A stretch of 40,187 nt of DNA from an archaeon. GTDB taxonomy: Archaea; AGJL01; Methanococci; Methanococcales; Methanocaldococcaceae. This document shows, in pieces, positions 1 to 9,193 of this stretch. Numbering within the stretch: position 1 is the stretch's first letter; the number at the start of each line of letters is the position of its first letter. The DNA lies in the NCBI GenBank assembly GCA_024278985.1, contig JAJRSC010000005.1, forward strand, positions 1 to 40,187, read 5' to 3'. The notes under the pieces were generated by a model. It had not been told where the DNA came from, did not search any database, and saw nothing but the letters and a program-made list of their open reading frames with translations. Both the position numbers and the translations under genes were made by a program.

Positions 1-1102
<1,102 letters not shown>

Positions 1103-1161
1103 CAGCAGGGTGTCCGGGCACTGAAGGGATGTAGGGGTTTATGCACGGCCCACCATTTATT

Positions 1162-1283
1162 TCGGCACGGCGGCCATAGCGGGAGGGCCACACCCGAACC
1201 CATTCCGAACTCGGAAGTTAAGCCTCCCAGCGATGCCCCGAGTACTGCCGTTTGGCGGGAAAGGGGCGACGCCGCCGGCCACT
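1162..1283 (+). rRNA. 5S ribosomal RNA
   Basis: The sequence follows the archaeal 5S pattern. A 5' strand CGGCACGGCGGCC pairs with the 3' strand GCCGCCGGCC. Internal signatures CCGAACCCATTCCGAACTCG and GAAGTTAAGCC are present. It sits about 60 bases after the 23S end, the usual rrn operon order. The ends are set from the terminal helix and may be off by one or two bases. Confidence 0.95.
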
Positions 1284-1295
1284 TTTTATTTTAGA
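1283..1295 (+). terminator. T-rich terminator after 5S rRNA
   Basis: A run TTTTTATTTT directly follows the closing helix of 5S rRNA. Archaeal RNA polymerase commonly stops at such T-tracts. Since RNase P RNA begins only about 50 bases later on the same strand, partial read-through into it is possible. Confidence 0.45.
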
Positions 1296-1331
1296 ATATT
1301 ACATTTATTATTTTTATTTTATCAATTAATT

Positions 1332-1593
1332 TGGTGAGGGAGCTGGTGGCTATCCCTCCATTTTTGGAGGGAGGAAGTTCCGCCCACCCCATTTTAGGGG
1401 CAGATACCCCGAGAGGGGTTGGGAGAGGCAACAGAAACGACACGGCCCTGGAAGGATGTCGATGATAAAAAAAATTGAGAATTTCCAGGGAGCCGGTGAA
1501 ACGGGCCTCTCCCCTGCCCAGGGGTGCAAGGCGTTAAGCCGCTTAGCCGAATGCCACCGAAATTACAGAAGGCGGGCTATAGCTCCCACACCA
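1332..1593 (+). ncRNA. rnpB: RNase P RNA (archaeal)
   Basis: This is the catalytic RNA of RNase P, which removes 5' leaders from pre-tRNAs. The two ends form the P1 helix: 1332-1344 pairs with 1581-1593 with one mismatch. Conserved RNase P blocks are visible: GAGGAAGTTCCGCC near 1370, ACAGAAAC at 1431, and ACAGAAGGCGGGCTATAG at 1565-1582. The helix CCTGGAA/TTCCAGG near 1450-1490 fits P12 and is capped by an unusually A-rich loop (GATGATAAAAAAAATTGAG) in an otherwise GC-rich molecule. The 262-nt size is close to what I recall for methanococcal (type M) RNAs. The boundaries come from P1. Confidence 0.93.
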
Positions 1594-1603
1594 AAAATAA
1601 AAT

Positions 1604-2980
1604 TTAATTAACTTTATTTTTTGGAATCCATTTTCTATGTAAATATATTGCATTAGTTGGACAGATATTATAACATGCTCCACAAAATTCACATTTTTTT
1701 ATATCAATATTTCCCATACTAATACAATTTTGAGGACAAACAAAATCACATAAGCCACATTTTATACAAATATCTTCATCAGTTCTTATAAAACTTCTAT
1801 TTTTATCAACAACTTTTTTATATCCTGTAGTATTTGGAATTACATCTCTTGGACAATGAATAGAACATGATTCACAAGCAATACAATTATCTGTAAATAA
1901 AATAGCTTTTTCATATCTATCAATAATTATTGCATCTTTTGGACAAACATTAGAACAAGTTCCACACAAAATACAATTTTCATCAACTATTTTTTTCAAT
2001 TTTATATTCACTATCTCTATAGCATTTTTAGGACAATTATTTATACAAATCTCACAAAGAGAGCAACCTCCAATAACATTATCATTTTTAAGATATCTTA
2101 CATCATTTGGGCAGGCTTTTACACATTCTAAACATTTTTTACATAAATCATAACTAAAAAATAATTTTCCATCTTCAAAGATTAGAGCATTATATTCACA
2201 ATATTCAGCACATAATCCACAATTTATACAGTATGTTATTGGTTTTAGAGTTTTATTTTTAAGACTTTTAACAATTTTAAAATTATCTACTTTTAGGGCA
2301 TTGTTAGGACATATTTTAATACATTCAAAACATAAAACACATTTCTCATTATCAACTCTTCCATTATAAATAGCATCTTTTGGGCATCTTTCACCACATA
2401 AGTTACATAATGTACAACTTTCTATAGTTGTGGGTATTATTGTTTCTCTTGGACATAAGTAAGAACATCTTAAACATCCAATACAATTATCTTTATTTAT
2501 TTTTATTGATTTTCTAACAATTTTTTCAGCAATTTTAATATCCTTTTTTTCACCAATTTTTAAATTAAATGACTTTTCTAAAGCTTTTAAATATCTTTCA
2601 GTTAAAGCATCTCTTTTTAAATTTATTATCTCATAAGAACTTACTTTAGCATTTTTTGGACATTTTGTAATACAGAGAGAACACATTGAACATATTACAA
2701 GGGGAAATTTTCTTTTATTTATTTCAACCATTTCAATAATATTTATTGGACAAACCTCTTTACATAATCCACAACCATTACATCTTCTTCTATCTACATA
2801 ATACCCTCCAAAACTATTTTTTTTTATAGCTTTATTTGGACAAATTTTATAACATTCTCCACAAGTTAAACATGAAAATGCCTTATTATTTATTATCTTT
2901 ATAGCTTTTGTAGGGCATGATTTTAAACATTCATGATTACACTCTTCTGGATTACATCTATCTAAAATTGTTATAATCAT
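1604..2980 (-). CDS. ehbK: Polyferredoxin with 14 iron-sulfur motifs (EhbK-like)
   Basis: A 458-residue electron-carrier protein with 14 cysteine motifs for [4Fe-4S] clusters. Thirteen are canonical CxxCxxCxxxC; the first is a variant, [15 protein letters not shown]. Motif 8 ends in C-Glu instead of C-Pro. A linker of about 55 residues without cysteines separates motifs 4 and 5. It is the last gene of the Ehb-type operon and overlaps the stop of the preceding gene (TAATG). By position and content it is best read as the polyferredoxin subunit K of energy-converting hydrogenase B, passing low-potential electrons to or from the hydrogenase. Polyferredoxins are hard to tell apart, so the letter K rests on context. 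Confidence 0.85.
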   Translation of the reverse strand: MIITILDRCNPEECNHECLKSCPTKAIKIINNKAFSCLTCGECYKICPNKAIKKNSFGGYYVDRRRCNGCGLCKEVCPINIIEMVEINKRKFPLVICSMCSLCITKCPKNAKVSSYEIINLKRDALTERYLKALEKSFNLKIGEKKDIKIAEKIVRKSIKINKDNCIGCLRCSYLCPRETIIPTTIESCTLCNLCGERCPKDAIYNGRVDNEKCVLCFECIKICPNNALKVDNFKIVKSLKNKTLKPITYCINCGLCAEYCEYNALIFEDGKLFFSYDLCKKCLECVKACPNDVRYLKNDNVIGGCSLCEICINNCPKNAIEIVNIKLKKIVDENCILCGTCSNVCPKDAIIIDRYEKAILFTDNCIACESCSIHCPRDVIPNTTGYKKVVDKNRSFIRTDEDICIKCGLCDFVCPQNCISMGNIDIKKCEFCGACYNICPTNAIYLHRKWIPKNKVN

Positions 2981-3207
2981 TAATTATCCCTCTTTAATTT
3001 ATTTCCAACAAAAATTCCCAAAATAGAAAATAAAAATTCAAAAGATAATGGAAATGGATAATATGGAAAAGCACCTAAAAATTTAGCGATGATTAAGGAT
3101 ATTATTATATACCCAAAAAAGTGGTTTAACTTAATTCTATATCTATATCCTATCAATACTCCAATAAGAAATGCCAAAATTGAAGGATAAAAATAATCTA
3201 CTATCAT
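2980..3207 (-). CDS. ehbJ: Small membrane protein, EhbJ-like
   Basis: A 75-residue protein with two or three hydrophobic segments, [24 protein letters not shown] at its start and a second near its end. It lies between the MnhB-domain gene and the polyferredoxin, the place of EhbJ in the Ehb operon as I recall it. I start at the ATG at 3207, because GTGAG lies just upstream and overlaps the preceding TGA; a GTG at 3216 would add three residues. There are no catalytic motifs. The identity is inferred from gene order. Confidence 0.6.
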   Translation of the reverse strand: MIVDYFYPSILAFLIGVLIGYRYRIKLNHFFGYIIISLIIAKFLGAFPYYPFPLSFEFLFSILGIFVGNKLKRDN

Positions 3208-3212
3208 ATATC

Positions 3213-3992
3213 TCACTTTAATATTTCATCAGATTTTTCAATTCTTTCAATAATTACCTTTTCACAGGATAAGAGATATATAGCAGTTGATAAACTTGCC
3301 AGCACTTTTAAACCAACAGCAATATTTAAATATGGAATAATCCCAGCAGCAATAGGTCCAGGGAATATATCTAATCCAAAGATTGTTTTAAAATTAAATA
3401 AATAATATCCTCCAATAATCATTCCTAAAAAACCAATTATTATATAAGCCAAAGCCCCCAAGGTTTCAAGTTTCTCTAAAAATGGATGGTCAAACCATAG
3501 GGGACTATTAGAACCAAAGGCTATAATAGAAAGTATAAAACTTGCAGCTATTAAAGCACCTCCTTGAAAACCTCCTCCTGGAGTTATATGTCCTCCTAAT
3601 ATAGTAACTATTCCTAAACCAACTAAAAATATACTCAATGGAAGAGACAAATATTTTATAGCTAATGTAAATTCTCCCCATCTTTGGAGGGTTATATATT
3701 CCCCAACTTCTGGAGCTTTAAAAAGTTCTTTTAAAAAGCTATTATCATATAATGACTTTCCAAATATTATCCAAGAAATCATAACTGCAACTATTAAAAC
3801 CAAACATTCTCCAAGTGTATCATATCCTCTCCAATCAAACAATATAGCTGTAACATAGTTAGGAACTATATAATTTTTTAAATAGATTATATTAACTCCT
3901 GGATTTACTTTTATTTGCATTAAATAATAAATTATATTTGCTCCAAAAATTAAAAAGGATAATGTTATTGCTAAATCTCTTTTTGGGTTCAT
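3213..3992 (-). CDS. ehbI: Ehb membrane subunit: MbhE-like and MnhB domains fused (EhbH-I)
   Basis: A 259-residue integral membrane protein. Residues about 45-75 (VPNYVTAILFDWRGYDTLGE) match the MbhE / MrpA C-terminal signature. Residues about 115-250 are an MnhB (MrpB) domain with the hallmark GGHITPGGGFQGGALIAAS. Mrp-type subunits couple ion movement across the membrane to redox chemistry; here the partner should be the Ehb hydrogenase, which makes reduced ferredoxin for carbon fixation. A GTGAG ribosome site precedes the ATG. The two domains are separate genes in several related systems, so this is either a fusion or the normal methanococcal form. Confidence 0.8.
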   Translation of the reverse strand: MNPKRDLAITLSFLIFGANIIYYLMQIKVNPGVNIIYLKNYIVPNYVTAILFDWRGYDTLGECLVLIVAVMISWIIFGKSLYDNSFLKELFKAPEVGEYITLQRWGEFTLAIKYLSLPLSIFLVGLGIVTILGGHITPGGGFQGGALIAASFILSIIAFGSNSPLWFDHPFLEKLETLGALAYIIIGFLGMIIGGYYLFNFKTIFGLDIFPGPIAAGIIPYLNIAVGLKVLASLSTAIYLLSCEKVIIERIEKSDEILK

Positions 3993-3996
3993 GTTC

Positions 3997-4251
3997 TCAC
4001 TTTAGTAGCATCATTATAAAGGCAAGTACTCCAAAAAATATAGATATCCAAAACAATTGACAATTAATAGCATTGGAATTTTCTTTTTTGAAGTTCATAA
4101 CAATAGATTTAAATGATAATGCCAACCCTAATGCAAATAATCCAAAGAATGTCATTAAACTTACACCATACATTTTTCCTAAGGAAATTGCTCCAAATAT
4201 AAAAGATAAATATAATAACATATCTCCAGTTCTTTTTTCAAATTCTTTCAA
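3997..4251 (-). CDS. ehbG: Small membrane subunit, EhbG-like
   Basis: An 84-residue protein with about three hydrophobic segments. The TTG start at 4251 is supported by GGTGA five bases upstream, and it overlaps the end of the EhbF-like gene. It lies between the NuoN/MnhD-like subunit and the MbhE-MnhB subunit, where small Ehb subunits G and H are found. No residue-level signature is visible, so the letter is assigned from position only. Confidence 0.6.
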   Translation of the reverse strand: MKEFEKRTGDMLLYLSFIFGAISLGKMYGVSLMTFFGLFALGLALSFKSIVMNFKKENSNAINCQLFWISIFFGVLAFIMMLLK

Positions 4252-5657
4252 ATTTTCACCAGAGTAAATAATTTATTTAATATAATATTTGAAAATATTC
4301 CCAAAATTAATGACAATAAAGACAATATAACAAGTGAATAGTATGCTACCTTAGGATATCTTATATCATTATAATCTTCTTTATTAGGAGCTAAAAAAAT
4401 TAAATAAAATGCTTTCATAAGATAAACAAAGGACCCAACACTTATTAAAATCATTAATCCTGCAATTTCAGGAAATTGTGGCATAATCTCTCTTATTAGA
4501 AGGAGCTTACTTACATAACCACCAAATGGTGGAACTCCAACAGCTGAAAAAATAAGAAGTAGAGTAAAGAAAGCTGTAAATGGAATATATTTTATTAATC
4601 CACCTAAATTAAGTAATTTAGGACCTCTAATATTACTAACTATATAAGCACTTAGGAATAATCCAGATTTAAAGACAACACTGTTTATAGCATGAAATAT
4701 TCCTGCTAATATTGCCAATGGAGAAGATAAAGCAATTCCAATTCCTACAAAACCTAAATGACTTATTGAAGAATATGCCAATAATCTTTTATAATCATCC
4801 TCTAAAATTGCTAATACTGTCCCAAATACCATAGATATGACTGAAAGAGCTATTAATATTCCCTTTAAAGATGAGAAAAATGACAGTCCTGAGAAAATTT
4901 TAATTATTATTATAGATAATGCTACAAAAATAAACTTAGAATATGTTTGTAAAACAGCAGAAATAAATCCTTTTGCTCTGGAATATAAATCTACCTTAAT
5001 ATTATGAAAGGGAGGTATTCCTGAACTATAAGCCAAGCCAATGATTAATAATATTGAACCTACATATGCTAAAGGACTATCTAATATATAATATTTAATA
5101 TCAGAGATATTTAATGAGCCAGTTATTGCAATAATAATAGTAATTCCTAAGAGCATTAATGAACCTGCAACTACCCCAATTAAAAGATATCTTAATCCAG
5201 CTTTATAACTTTCCTCTGTTCCAGAAAGAAAAACTAAACCTGCCTGAACCATTGAAACAATTTCAAAAAATACATACAAATTAAACAAATCATCAGATAA
5301 TATAATAGCAGATATTCCAGCATATCCCATTAGTGTTAAGACAACAAACATATTGTTTTTAAATTTTTCACCCATACCAGTTATTAAAGAAATAGAAACA
5401 ATAAAAGATAAAATTAATAATAAAACCTGTTTTCCAACATTATAAAAATAGGCTATTCCTGTTGTATAACCATTAATGACACCATGCCCACCAAAGTAAT
5501 AATATCCAAAACTACCAATAAAAGGAAGAAATATTAAGATAAGAGATAAAATATATGTTAAGTACTTAACTAACTTTTCATTTTCATGTAGTAAATTTAA
5601 AATTAATGCCATTGTGATAGGAAATAATACAATTACAGGCAATAAATTCATAGCCAT
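4248..5657 (-). CDS. ehbF: Ehb proton-pumping subunit, NuoN/MnhD-like (EhbF)
   Basis: A 469-residue polytopic membrane protein of the NADH-quinone/Mrp antiporter family with about 13-14 hydrophobic helices. Family features include SDDLFNLYVFFEI near residue 120, the region KVDLYSRAKGFISAVLQTYSK near 220-245, LAYSSISHLGFVGIG near 295, and FSAVGVPPFGGYVSK near 365. It is the likely ion-translocating subunit of the complex. It follows the NuoK-like gene by four bases and overlaps the next gene. Its end runs directly into the ribosome site of the EhbG-like gene, so translation is probably coupled. Confidence 0.87.
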   Translation of the reverse strand: MAMNLLPVIVLFPITMALILNLLHENEKLVKYLTYILSLILIFLPFIGSFGYYYFGGHGVINGYTTGIAYFYNVGKQVLLLILSFIVSISLITGMGEKFKNNMFVVLTLMGYAGISAIILSDDLFNLYVFFEIVSMVQAGLVFLSGTEESYKAGLRYLLIGVVAGSLMLLGITIIIAITGSLNISDIKYYILDSPLAYVGSILLIIGLAYSSGIPPFHNIKVDLYSRAKGFISAVLQTYSKFIFVALSIIIIKIFSGLSFFSSLKGILIALSVISMVFGTVLAILEDDYKRLLAYSSISHLGFVGIGIALSSPLAILAGIFHAINSVVFKSGLFLSAYIVSNIRGPKLLNLGGLIKYIPFTAFFTLLLIFSAVGVPPFGGYVSKLLLIREIMPQFPEIAGLMILISVGSFVYLMKAFYLIFLAPNKEDYNDIRYPKVAYYSLVILSLLSLILGIFSNIILNKLFTLVKI

Positions 5658-5661
5658 ATTC

Positions 5662-6009
5662 TCAATCCTCTTTTAATATAACTGAACATTTTAATGTTTT
5701 ATATTTTTTATATAGAATTATAGAAACTCCAAGCATTATTGCAAGCATTGAAGCCTCTATAACAATGTTTGTTAAAACCAATGCTTGAGTTAATGGATAT
5801 GCAGAATATTGAGCAAAATTTACCATATTTGGCAATTTTATAGGAATATATTTATTATAACATATAGATATTAAAGTTAGATTTACTCCACTTCCTAATA
5901 TTTCAAGGGCTATAATTTTTTTAATAATGTTATCAACAAAGAAAACTCCATAAAGTCCAATAACTATTAATATCCCTGCAGTTAAAAATGAAGCTGTTTG
6001 AAAGTCCAT
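5662..6009 (-). CDS. ehbE: Ehb subunit, NuoK/MnhC-like (EhbE)
   Basis: A 115-residue membrane protein with three helices typical of NuoK/MnhC. The motif IIKKIIALEILGSGVNLTLI includes the conserved Glu of helix 2, and AYPLTQALVLTNIVIEASMLAIML follows. It is the first gene of the operon in this window. I use the ATG at 6009 because GATGAT lies four bases upstream; an ATG at 6018 is also in frame. The promoter and a 20-bp palindrome lie immediately upstream. Subunits A-D, which often precede E, are not here. Confidence 0.85.
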   Translation of the reverse strand: MDFQTASFLTAGILIVIGLYGVFFVDNIIKKIIALEILGSGVNLTLISICYNKYIPIKLPNMVNFAQYSAYPLTQALVLTNIVIEASMLAIMLGVSIILYKKYKTLKCSVILKED

Positions 6010-6019
6010 AACTATCATC

Positions 6020-6039
6020 TATCATTATTAATAATGATA
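6020..6039. promoter_or_regulatory. Perfect 20-bp palindrome, candidate operator of the Ehb operon
   Basis: The sequence TATCATTATTAATAATGATA reads the same on both strands. It lies 11 bases upstream of the first Ehb gene and covers the transcription start predicted from the TATA box at 6051-6064 (minus strand, about 26 bases away). A protein bound there could block RNA polymerase. It does not match the GGAA-N6-TTCC nitrogen operator known in methanococci. The regulator is unknown. Confidence 0.5.
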
Positions 6040-6050
6040 AATTCTAAGAA

Positions 6051-6064
6051 AAAATATATAAAAG
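6051..6064 (-). promoter_or_regulatory. TATA box of the Ehb operon
   Basis: On the minus strand this reads CTTTTATATATTTT, a good archaeal TATA box. A start about 26 bases downstream falls near 6031, giving a leader of about 22 bases to the ATG at 6009. Confidence 0.55.
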
Positions 6065-6177
6065 TTTTTTATAATCTAAAAATTTATAAATTTAATAGAA
6101 TAATTTCAATTAATAAAATTAGAATATATGGGATAGATATAAATAATATTTAAATATAAGATATTCAATAGATAGAT

Positions 6178-6591
6178 ATGTTAAATCTTGGAGAGATATT
6201 TATAATTCTTGGATTTATTATTATTTTATTAGAGTCAATATTTCCTGGGCTATATTTTCCTGCCTTAGGAATTGCTTTAGTGATTTATGGAATATTCTTA
6301 ATTATTTTTCCAAATTTAGCATTTTTTACTGCTATTATAGCAGGAGTATTAACAATCATTATTTTAAATAGATTAGTTTATTCTTCTAAAGATAAATACT
6401 TAGTGGGAGCAGAGAGGTTAATTGGCAAAGTTGGAAAAGCAATAGATGATTTTAAGGAAGGATATGGAAAAATAAAGATAGGAAATGAAATTTGGCATGC
6501 TACTTCTGAGGACAAAGAAATAAAAAAAGGAGATAAGGTTAAAGTTATTGGATTTGAAGGAGTTCATTTAATTGTTAAAAAGGTGGATTAA
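6178..6591 (+). CDS. NfeD family membrane protein
   Basis: A 137-residue short NfeD protein. Residues about 5-65 hold two to three hydrophobic helices rich in Gly and Ile. Residues about 75-137 form the OB-fold domain ([38 protein letters not shown]). Short NfeD proteins are paired with stomatin-like proteins in bacteria and archaea, and here the stomatin gene follows two bases after the stop. The pair probably acts at the membrane in lipid-domain or protein quality-control functions. No protease domain is present. Confidence 0.87.
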   Translation: MLNLGEIFIILGFIIILLESIFPGLYFPALGIALVIYGIFLIIFPNLAFFTAIIAGVLTIIILNRLVYSSKDKYLVGAERLIGKVGKAIDDFKEGYGKIKIGNEIWHATSEDKEIKKGDKVKVIGFEGVHLIVKKVD

Positions 6592-6593
6592 TT

Positions 6594-7400
6594 ATGATAA
6601 TATGGCTTATTCTTGGTATTATTGTATTATTTATTTTAATTAAGGCAATAGTTATTGTTAAGCAATATGAAGGAGGACTTATATTTAGATTAGGTAAAGT
6701 TGTAGGAAAACTTAGGCCAGGAGTAAATATTATTATTCCTTTTTTAGATGTTCCTGTAAAAGTTGATTTAAGGACAAGAGTTACAGACATTCCCCCTCAA
6801 GAAATGATTACTAAAGATAATGCTGTTGTTAAAGTTGATGCAGTTATCTACTATAGAGTTATAGATGTAGAAAAGGCATTATTAGAAGTTGAAAATTATG
6901 AATATGCAATAATTAACTTAGCCCAAACTACTTTAAGGGCAATTATTGGAAGTATGGAGTTGGATGAAGTTTTAAACAAAAGGGAGTATATTAACTCTAA
7001 ACTTTTGGAAATTTTAGATAAAGAAACAGATATTTGGGGTGTAAGAGTAGAAAAAGTAGAGGTTAAAGAAATAGACCCTCCAGAAGATATAAAAAATGCC
7101 ATGGCTCAACAAATGAAAGCAGAAAGATTAAAAAGAGCTGCTATATTAGAAGCTGAAGGAGAAAAACAAAGTAGAATATTAAAAGCTGAGGGAATTGCTG
7201 AAAGTTTAAGAATTGAAGCAGAAGGTAGAGCGAAGGCTATAAAAATTGTTGCTGAAGCAGCAAGAGAATACTTTAAGGATGAGGCACAACTATACAAAGC
7301 TTTAGAAGTTGCCAATGAAGTTCTTAAAAATAACTCCAAGTTTGTAGTTTCAGAGAATATTTTAGAGTTTGCCAATAATATAATTAAAAAGAAATCATAA
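6594..7400 (+). CDS. Stomatin/prohibitin (SPFH) family protein
   Basis: A 268-residue membrane-anchored SPFH protein. One N-terminal transmembrane helix (residues about 2-22) is followed by the SPFH core with [24 protein letters not shown] and [21 protein letters not shown] long charged coiled coil, rich in EAEG repeats ([20 protein letters not shown]), spans about 165-225. The ribosome site GGTGGAT overlaps the end of the NfeD gene, so the two are co-translated. Stomatins form membrane oligomers and bind NfeD-type partners. The gene ends tail-to-tail with serB, overlapping by six bases. Confidence 0.9.
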   Translation: MIIWLILGIIVLFILIKAIVIVKQYEGGLIFRLGKVVGKLRPGVNIIIPFLDVPVKVDLRTRVTDIPPQEMITKDNAVVKVDAVIYYRVIDVEKALLEVENYEYAIINLAQTTLRAIIGSMELDEVLNKREYINSKLLEILDKETDIWGVRVEKVEVKEIDPPEDIKNAMAQQMKAERLKRAAILEAEGEKQSRILKAEGIAESLRIEAEGRAKAIKIVAEAAREYFKDEAQLYKALEVANEVLKNNSKFVVSENILEFANNIIKKKS

Positions 7401-8000
7401 ATATTTTAGTATCTCCCTTAAATCTCTCTTTTCTATACATATATCAGCTTCTTTTTTTAAAATTGGCTTTGCACAGAAGGCAATTCTTAAACCTGCTTTT
7501 TTAAACATACCTATATCATTTGCTCCATCTCCAACAACAATAATATCCTTTTTATCAATTTTTAAAATATCTTTTAGTTTATCTATAATCTCTCCCTTAT
7601 CAATAACTATCTCTCTAACATCTTCCAACTTACCATTATTAAAAATTAGTTGATTGGCAAAGATATAATCAATTCCTAAATCTTTAAATTTTTTAATTGC
7701 AATATCAAACCCACCACTAACAACCGCTATTTTATAACCTCTTTTTTTTAGTTCTTCTATTGTTTCTCTTGCTCCTTCTGTTAGTTCTAATCTTTTTATG
7801 GCATTCTCTATTTTTTCCTTTTCTAAGCCCTTTAATATTTTTATTCTCTCTTTTAAAGATTCTTTATAATCTAATTTCCCTTCCATAGCCAATTTTGTTA
7901 TTTTTTTAATTTCTTTTTCTTTTTTGGCCTCTTTAGCAATCTCATCAATAGTTTCATTTTTTATTAAGGTACTATCAAAATCAATAACTACCAACTTCAT
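7395..8000 (-). CDS. serB: Phosphoserine phosphatase
   Basis: A 201-residue HAD-family enzyme that releases serine from L-phosphoserine. The nucleophile motif is VVIDFDSTL (Asp7, Asp9), motif II is VVSGGFD, and motif IV is [16 protein letters not shown]. The C-terminal tail [14 protein letters not shown] is almost the same as the well-studied M. jannaschii enzyme as I remember it, which is about ten residues longer. It lies nine bases after the ParA/MinD gene and is probably co-transcribed with it. Serine made here also serves in charging and conversion of selenocysteine/cysteine tRNAs in methanococci. Confidence 0.93.
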   Translation of the reverse strand: MKLVVIDFDSTLIKNETIDEIAKEAKKEKEIKKITKLAMEGKLDYKESLKERIKILKGLEKEKIENAIKRLELTEGARETIEELKKRGYKIAVVSGGFDIAIKKFKDLGIDYIFANQLIFNNGKLEDVREIVIDKGEIIDKLKDILKIDKKDIIVVGDGANDIGMFKKAGLRIAFCAKPILKKEADICIEKRDLREILKYL

Positions 8001-8009
8001 TTACTCTCC

Positions 8010-8774
8010 CTAAAATATTGCACTTTCTTTAATTTTATCTAATACTTTAGGTAGTTTTCTATATTTAATATCCTTTAAACTCTCTAAATAATCAACTACT
8101 ATATTAATATAATTACTAAGTTCAACATTTTTATCTAAGTAAGAGATTATTTTTCTCTCATAAGCTTGTTCCAACACCAACATTTTTGGAATAATTACTA
8201 AACATTTTAAATTTAAAATTTTTTCAATATCTTTAATAACAGTCTCAGGAATATTTTCAGCTTTGTTAATTATAAATCCTACAGGCTCAGCCTCTAAATA
8301 ATTTTTACCTATAACTATGGTATTTATAGCCCCTTGTAAGCTTGGGGAGAAAGCAGTATAATCCAATATTGGAATAAAATAATCTGACAAGCCAAGAGAA
8401 AGATATGTCTCTACTCCTGAAGATGTTGATGGAGCATCAATAATAATATAGTCATAATTTAAGTTATTTAATTTATCTAAAACATCTAAATCTAAACCCA
8501 TATAATTAGATAGATTATCACCAATAGTAAGTAAATCAACATTGGGAATATATGTTTTTGTTATAGCTTCTGAAATTGGTTTATTTTCATTATATACCTT
8601 TAAAAGAGTATTTTTAGGAGTAACATTTAAAAGGTATGTTAAAGATTTTGAGCCTGCATCAGCATCTATTAATAAAACTTTTTTATTTCTTTCTGATAAT
8701 GCAGCAGCTACATTTGACGTTATTAAAGTTTTTCCAGTTCCACCTTTTGCTATGGCAAATGTTAATATTTTCAT
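8010..8774 (-). CDS. ParA/MinD-family ATPase
   Basis: A 254-residue P-loop ATPase of the deviant Walker A group: AKGGTGKT at residues 9-16 with the signature lysine (Lys10). Walker A' is VLLIDADAGS and Walker B is YDYIIIDAPS. Such proteins position DNA, chemosensory arrays or cell-division proteins, or act as maturation factors. Methanogens carry several paralogues with poorly known roles. Its ATG overlaps the stop of an HxlR-type regulator gene (four-base overlap), so the two are translationally coupled. No clear membrane-targeting amphipathic helix is visible at the C-terminus (LDKIKESAIF). Confidence 0.85.
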   Translation of the reverse strand: MKILTFAIAKGGTGKTLITSNVAAALSERNKKVLLIDADAGSKSLTYLLNVTPKNTLLKVYNENKPISEAITKTYIPNVDLLTIGDNLSNYMGLDLDVLDKLNNLNYDYIIIDAPSTSSGVETYLSLGLSDYFIPILDYTAFSPSLQGAINTIVIGKNYLEAEPVGFIINKAENIPETVIKDIEKILNLKCLVIIPKMLVLEQAYERKIISYLDKNVELSNYINIVVDYLESLKDIKYRKLPKVLDKIKESAIF

Positions 8775-9103
8775 TGTTCTCCCCTCTCTTTATCTCCTAA
8801 CATACCAAAAATAATTTTAGGAAATTTAGTTTCTTCCCATCTTTTTTCCCACTGTAAAATATTTTCAATTATCTCTATAGCCTCAACTCCCTTTTTTGTC
8901 AAATAGTATTTTCCATTTTTCTTTTTAATAAGTTCCTCTTTTTCAAGTTCATATAATCTTTCTGATAAAGTTCTTGTACTAAGTGTTAAACCTTTTGCAA
9001 TTATTAATGAATTTCTTATATTACTAAAAGAGTTAATATTATCCCTTATACAAAATAAAATTTCTATACATCCCTTTTTACCAATAATTTGTAAAAATCC
9101 CAT
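8771..9103 (-). CDS. HxlR-type winged-helix transcriptional regulator
   Basis: A 110-residue DNA-binding protein. Residues about 8-90 form a winged helix with the recognition region LTLSTRTLSERLYELEKEELIKKK and a wing ending in GKYYLTKKGVEAIE, typical of HxlR/ArsR-like proteins. It has two cysteines near the N-terminus (Cys12 and Cys18), which might sense redox or metal; that is a guess. GTGAT precedes the ATG, and a TATA box lies at 9144-9157. It heads an operon with a ParA/MinD ATPase and serB, and probably controls its own operon. Confidence 0.8.
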   Translation of the reverse strand: MGFLQIIGKKGCIEILFCIRDNINSFSNIRNSLIIAKGLTLSTRTLSERLYELEKEELIKKKNGKYYLTKKGVEAIEIIENILQWEKRWEETKFPKIIFGMLGDKERGEQ

Positions 9104-9143
9104 ATAATATCACATTTTTATTTTAGTAAATTAAAATTATCTA

Positions 9144-9157
9144 TTTAATATATAAAT
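9144..9157 (-). promoter_or_regulatory. TATA box for the regulator-ParA-serB operon
   Basis: The minus strand reads ATTTATATATTAAA, a strong archaeal TATA element about 45 bases upstream of the ATG at 9103. A start near 9124 leaves a leader of about 20 bases that includes the GTGAT ribosome site. Confidence 0.55.
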
Positions 9158-9193
9158 TTTATTTTTATAATTAATTTATTTTATATTTTCATT

